Source of the DNA: Atrina japonica
Taxonomy: Eukaryota; Mollusca; Bivalvia; Pterioida; Pinnidae
Direction of reading: 5' to 3'
DNA: 64,000 nt
Assembly (NCBI GenBank): GCA_030159075.1
Contig: BROG01000110.1
Location: forward strand, 842,501 to 906,500
Below the pieces are notes generated by a model. The model was not told the origin of the DNA and did not search any database. It worked only from the letters and a program-made list of their open reading frames with translations. The translations under genes were made by a program, and so were the position numbers. Of this stretch, positions 60,275-64,000 are shown piece by piece (position 1 is the first letter of the stretch; each line of letters begins with the position of its first letter).

Positions 60275-60457
60275 TACAGTCAAACTTTATCACCTGTGCA
60301 TAAAGACCACCTGGTCATAAAGAGTTTTAAAGATTGTTTTTTGTTGTCCCAATAGTGCCCATTTTGTACAAATCAACTTCTATATAAAGACCACCTCTCT
60401 ATAAAGACAGGTTTTCTTGTGTTCATAAGAGGGTCGTTATATACAAGTTTCACTGTA
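60275..60457. mobile_element. TACAGT-ended MITE (Tc1/mariner-like), most complete copy
   Basis: Starts TACAGTCAAACTTTATCACC and ends ATACAAGTTTCACTGTA; the inverted ends terminate in TA. The interior repeats AAAGACCACCT and ACAAATCAACTTCTATATAA. At 183 bp it is the longest of the family here. Confidence 0.85.
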
Positions 60458-61419
60458 TTTGATACTGAATTGGCCTACATATGTACTGGAGAATTGAAAC
60501 AAAAAAGAACTTGCTTTGTATTTGTGTTAGTGATAGCATATATATCAGATGATATAATTCTAGACTGAGAAATTACAGGATGATATGGATTGGCTTCTGT
60601 CAAATATATTCTATCATGCTGTCATATGCTCTAGTTGCAAACAATCAATATGCAATGTTCTTTCTTGTCTAAGACTTCGATATTAGCTTTTTCGGGTTGG
60701 AGATTACAGTGTGGCAAAAAGTCATTGCAATGCTTGTACTTTTTACAGATATCATGGTTCTATAGAAACCTGAAAACAGAAACATCTATCGTCTTATAAA
60801 AGAAACATGTATCATCTTTCAACAGAAATGTGTATCATCTAACAGAAATATGTATCATTTTCCTTGACACAAAAAAAAAAATGAAAAGTTCATACAAAAA
60901 TGAATAAGCAATGTTTTAGTAAAGAACAGAGAAATATACTATCCCCTTTTGACTCCCTAATATCAGTTTTGTAAAGATGACCCACCCTTGAGCCCCATAT
61001 ATATCTTACTTCTCAAAGATTGGTCTCCTTTTTCACATTTAACATCAATTCTCTCTTTTATTAAAAGCCCAATATGCACTCTTGTAAATAAAGTTGTAGC
61101 AAGGCCATTTACTATTGCTAATTTTTGTTGAACAATTAAATTAATTTGATTGGATAGATCAAATTTATAGAAAATAAATAAACATTATTTTTGATGGAAT
61201 AAAGACAAGCATTATCAGCGATATGTCAATGTCCCCTCTATGTATTTTACAGCTGTTCAAGTTCCATTGTTACCACGTTTAGTTTCCTTTCATAATTTTA
61301 TCAATGTTAAATGGAACCACCCATCATGAATGTTTTTATGTCCATATTTTGTTTGGTTTTCAATGAACCAGTATTACCGATATTTATGTTTCTGAATTTG
61401 CCTTGATATATCATCATTT
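60458..61419. other. non-coding DNA
   Basis: Three short AACAGAAATATGTATCAT-type repeats lie near 60780-60860. Nothing else. Confidence 0.45.
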
Positions 61420-61423
61420 TTAA

Positions 61424-61503
61424 CCCTTTCAACACAATGGATCATAGACTAGTCAAAAATAATAGAAGATTGCATACCACTTAGATACTAAGGGGTGACA
61501 GGG
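61424..61503 (+). mobile_element. 80-bp piggyBac-like MITE
   Basis: TTAA sites flank it (61420-61423 and 61504-61507). Ends CCCTTTCAACAC and GGGGTGACAGGG are imperfect inverted repeats. Confidence 0.75.
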
Positions 61504-61507
61504 TTAA

Positions 61508-62787
61508 AGAAAAGAGAAAAATCTAGTACTATGTTACCTGTCTTGTTAGAACTTTTATACTACTCAAACACACCTATAAAAGCGTGATCTTGAGGTTAAT
61601 GCCACTAAGAAGGTATGCCAAATATAGATGGTTCCTGAGTTTGTATTCATTGATCAATCAGCCTAGTGAATGCTGCAAATGTTTGGACTATGATCAAAGG
61701 TCATCATAATATTTTATCCAAGGTCATCTCTTAAAAAACAATCCAAAAACATTATGGGATGTATTTAGTGACATCCACTTCAATCAGTGATGATTGCATG
61801 AGCATATTCTAAAGAACACAGCCCTATGTGTCATATCCTTCAGTTTATGATCCAAAATTTAGGTACACATACAGATTTAATGTCATTTGTAGATATGTGT
61901 TTTGGTCATGAATTTCAAAACTTTCAATGGAATACAGTGATGGTCTCTCTCATTTTTTAAAATGTAAATCTCGATAACTGTCTGGAAACATAACATTTTG
62001 ATACATAAAAAAATCCTTAATTGTACACTTTTTAAAAAGCATATACAGTATTAGGGTTTGTACAATTTTAAAGATAATGTTGTACTGTGAGCAGTTAGTA
62101 ATATGTGCATAATCATTGAATTCTTTTGAGTTAAAATAAAAGGGTAAATAGAATGACATAATAAAGGTGGAGTGTCTCTGTTTAAAAAAAATGTGTGTTG
62201 AGCTCACAAGTGACTATCAAACAGCTTAAAATGTTTATGCATCATAAATATAAAAGTTCAGGGATTGTTTGTTATAGTTTAGGACCTTTTTGTTCTACCT
62301 TTGTAAGGTCACTGAAAACTGATGTTAGGAGATCTATTTAATGTGTCAAAGGTACTTGGACAGAGTGATATTGATTACAGGAGAATAAATAGAGAAACTT
62401 TGTTTAATAAGGACAAACATTATCAGGGGATATGTCAATGTCCTGTGTATGTTTACAGCCATTTAACTACTTCTTTGACTATGTATAATTTTCTTTCATA
62501 ACTTTTATTTATCAGTGACAAATATTGTCACCTGATATGATTGCTCTAGTCCCAAACTTCATTCTTCATCTTTTTCTTCATGCGTGTTTTTTGTATGTTT
62601 TTTTTTCTTCTTCTTTTTATAAAGTAATCTTCTGTGCTGTCATTATTTGTAATGCCAAATGAGCAAAGGAAGTGTCTGTTGATTCAGTATCAAAAACTTG
62701 ATTTTGTATACTTGTATTGTTATAGACAACTTCAAACTAGATGCACTCATATATCATAGTGTGACCAACTGTGTGTCAATACTCAGT
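61508..62787. other. non-coding DNA
   Basis: Nothing recognised. Confidence 0.5.
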
Positions 62788-63722
62788 ATATCAATACTAT
62801 TACCATGGTGTAAACTATCACAAATGTATCATGTTGTTATCTATACCAAATATCATCTGTGTTAATTGTCCTAAAGGTATCAATCATATCATAGTGTTAT
62901 CCCTCATAAGTATATCATCAATGTTAACTATCCCAAATGTATCATGTTGTTATCTACACCAAATATCATGTGTTAATTGTCCTAAAGGTATCAATCATAT
63001 CATAGTGTTATCATAGTATATCATCAATGTTAACTATCCCCAACTGTGTGTCAAATATCATCTGTGTTAATTGTCCTAAAGTATCAATCAATACTATTCC
63101 CTCATAAGTATATCATCAATGTTAACTATCCCAAATGTATCATGTTGTTATCTACACCAAATATCATGTGTTAATTGTCCTAAAGGTATCAATCATATCA
63201 TAGTGTTATCCCTCATAAGTATATCATCAATGTTAACTATCCCAAATGTATCATGTTGTTATCTACACCAAATATCATCTGTGTTAATTGTCCTAAAGGT
63301 ATCAATCATATCATAGTGTTATCCCTCATAAGTATATCATCAATGTTAACTATCCCAAATGTATCATGTTGTTATCTACACCAAATATCATCTGTGTTAA
63401 TTGTCCTAAAGGTCAATCTAAAGGTTATCATAAGTAATCATCAATGTTCTATCCCAAATATCATGTTGTTATCTACCCAAATATCATGTGTTAATTGTCC
63501 TAAAGTATCAATCATATCATAGTGTTATCCCTCATAAGTATATCATCAATGTTAACTATCCCAAATGTATCATGTTGTTATCTACACCAAATATCATCTG
63601 TGTTAATTGTCCTAAAGGTATCAATCACATCATAGTGTTATCCCTCATAAGTATACCATCAATGTTAACTATGCGTAATGTATCATGGTGTCATCTTCCC
63701 TAACTATATATCATAGTGCGGT
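62788..63722 (+). repeat. minisatellite, 113 bp x about 8
   Basis: The unit runs CATCAATGTTAACTATCCCA, TGTATCATGTTGTTATCTAC, GTGTTAATTGTCCTAAAGG to CCCTCATAAGTATAT. Copies near 63020-63110 and 63410-63490 are shortened. Repeated short open frames are by-products. Confidence 0.95.
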
Positions 63723-64000
63723 ATATCCTTAATGTATTCCCTTGTTATCTAACCTAAATAGGTCACTGGCCAGGAACTGACAATGTTTGTCTGTCTGGTC
63801 AACAATTTTGATCAGCTGTTGTGTTTGGCTCTGTTGTAAGAAAACTATTAAGAGTAATTTCACATTATGATATAATATGACAACATTAGTTGATTATGAC
63901 CATCATATTTTTGTCTTGACCTTCACCTTTGACCTTGAAATTTAAATTCTAGATGTTTTGCCTAGCAATTGGACCATACTGCTTTTAGCTAATTCTTGCA
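63723..64000. other. non-coding DNA
   Basis: Nothing recognised to the end of the window. Confidence 0.5.

Noticed and set aside
62771..63703. Series of related ORFs with a repeated MLTIPNVSCCYL peptide
   Set aside because: They are translations of the 113-bp tandem repeat, whose length is not a multiple of three, so no continuous protein results.

Overview
This window is eukaryotic nuclear DNA, most likely from a bivalve mollusc. The evidence is an A+T-rich, intron- and intergenic-like landscape with almost no long open reading frames, two tRNA-derived SINE families of the kind common in bivalves (one ending in a CAATAAACAAAC-type tail), many short inverted-repeat transposons, long minisatellites, and a DIRS-type tyrosine-recombinase retrotransposon. 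The species cannot be named from the sequence. There is no prokaryotic operon structure, CRISPR array, rRNA or convincing functional tRNA gene.

Only one host coding piece is moderately supported: a putative last coding exon at 650-800 (+), preceded by a splice acceptor and followed about 1 kb downstream by clustered AATAAA signals. The main coding feature is a decayed but structurally complete DIRS1-like retrotransposon at 6364-11242. It has a left terminal repeat, a gag-like region (four frame fragments), a reverse transcriptase/RNase H/methyltransferase-like region, a tyrosine recombinase (R, H, R, W and Y residues all present), an internal complementary region (ICR), and a right terminal repeat. 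The ICR is the complement of the left end joined to the right end, which shows the circular intermediate directly, and the element meets its target at a shared AATT.

The rest is a mosaic of non-autonomous elements. There is a hAT relic with a zinc-finger N terminus (14078-14894) and a 112-bp hAT MITE with an 8-bp target duplication (41513-41624). PiggyBac-type elements flanked by TTAA include a relic with an acidic ORF (54532-55286) and several miniatures. Five TACAGT-ended Tc1/mariner-like MITEs are scattered through the window, and one MITE is nested inside a SINE (33890-34037). Two nearly identical 461-462-bp repeats (29933-30394 and 32428-32888) carry exchanged target-site flanks, which points to recombination between copies or reintegration of a circle. 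Tandem arrays lie at 26211-26418 (about 40-bp unit), 26851-27292 (56 bp), 27542-28145 (70 bp), 53437-53905 (23 bp), 57091-57350 (about 50 bp) and 62788-63722 (113 bp). Microsatellites include a symmetric TG/TA/CA tract at 34682-34773 and two C25 runs.

The window therefore reads as intergenic or large-intron DNA in which mobile elements, not host genes, carry most of the recognisable information. All element calls were made by eye; no database search or alignment program was used.
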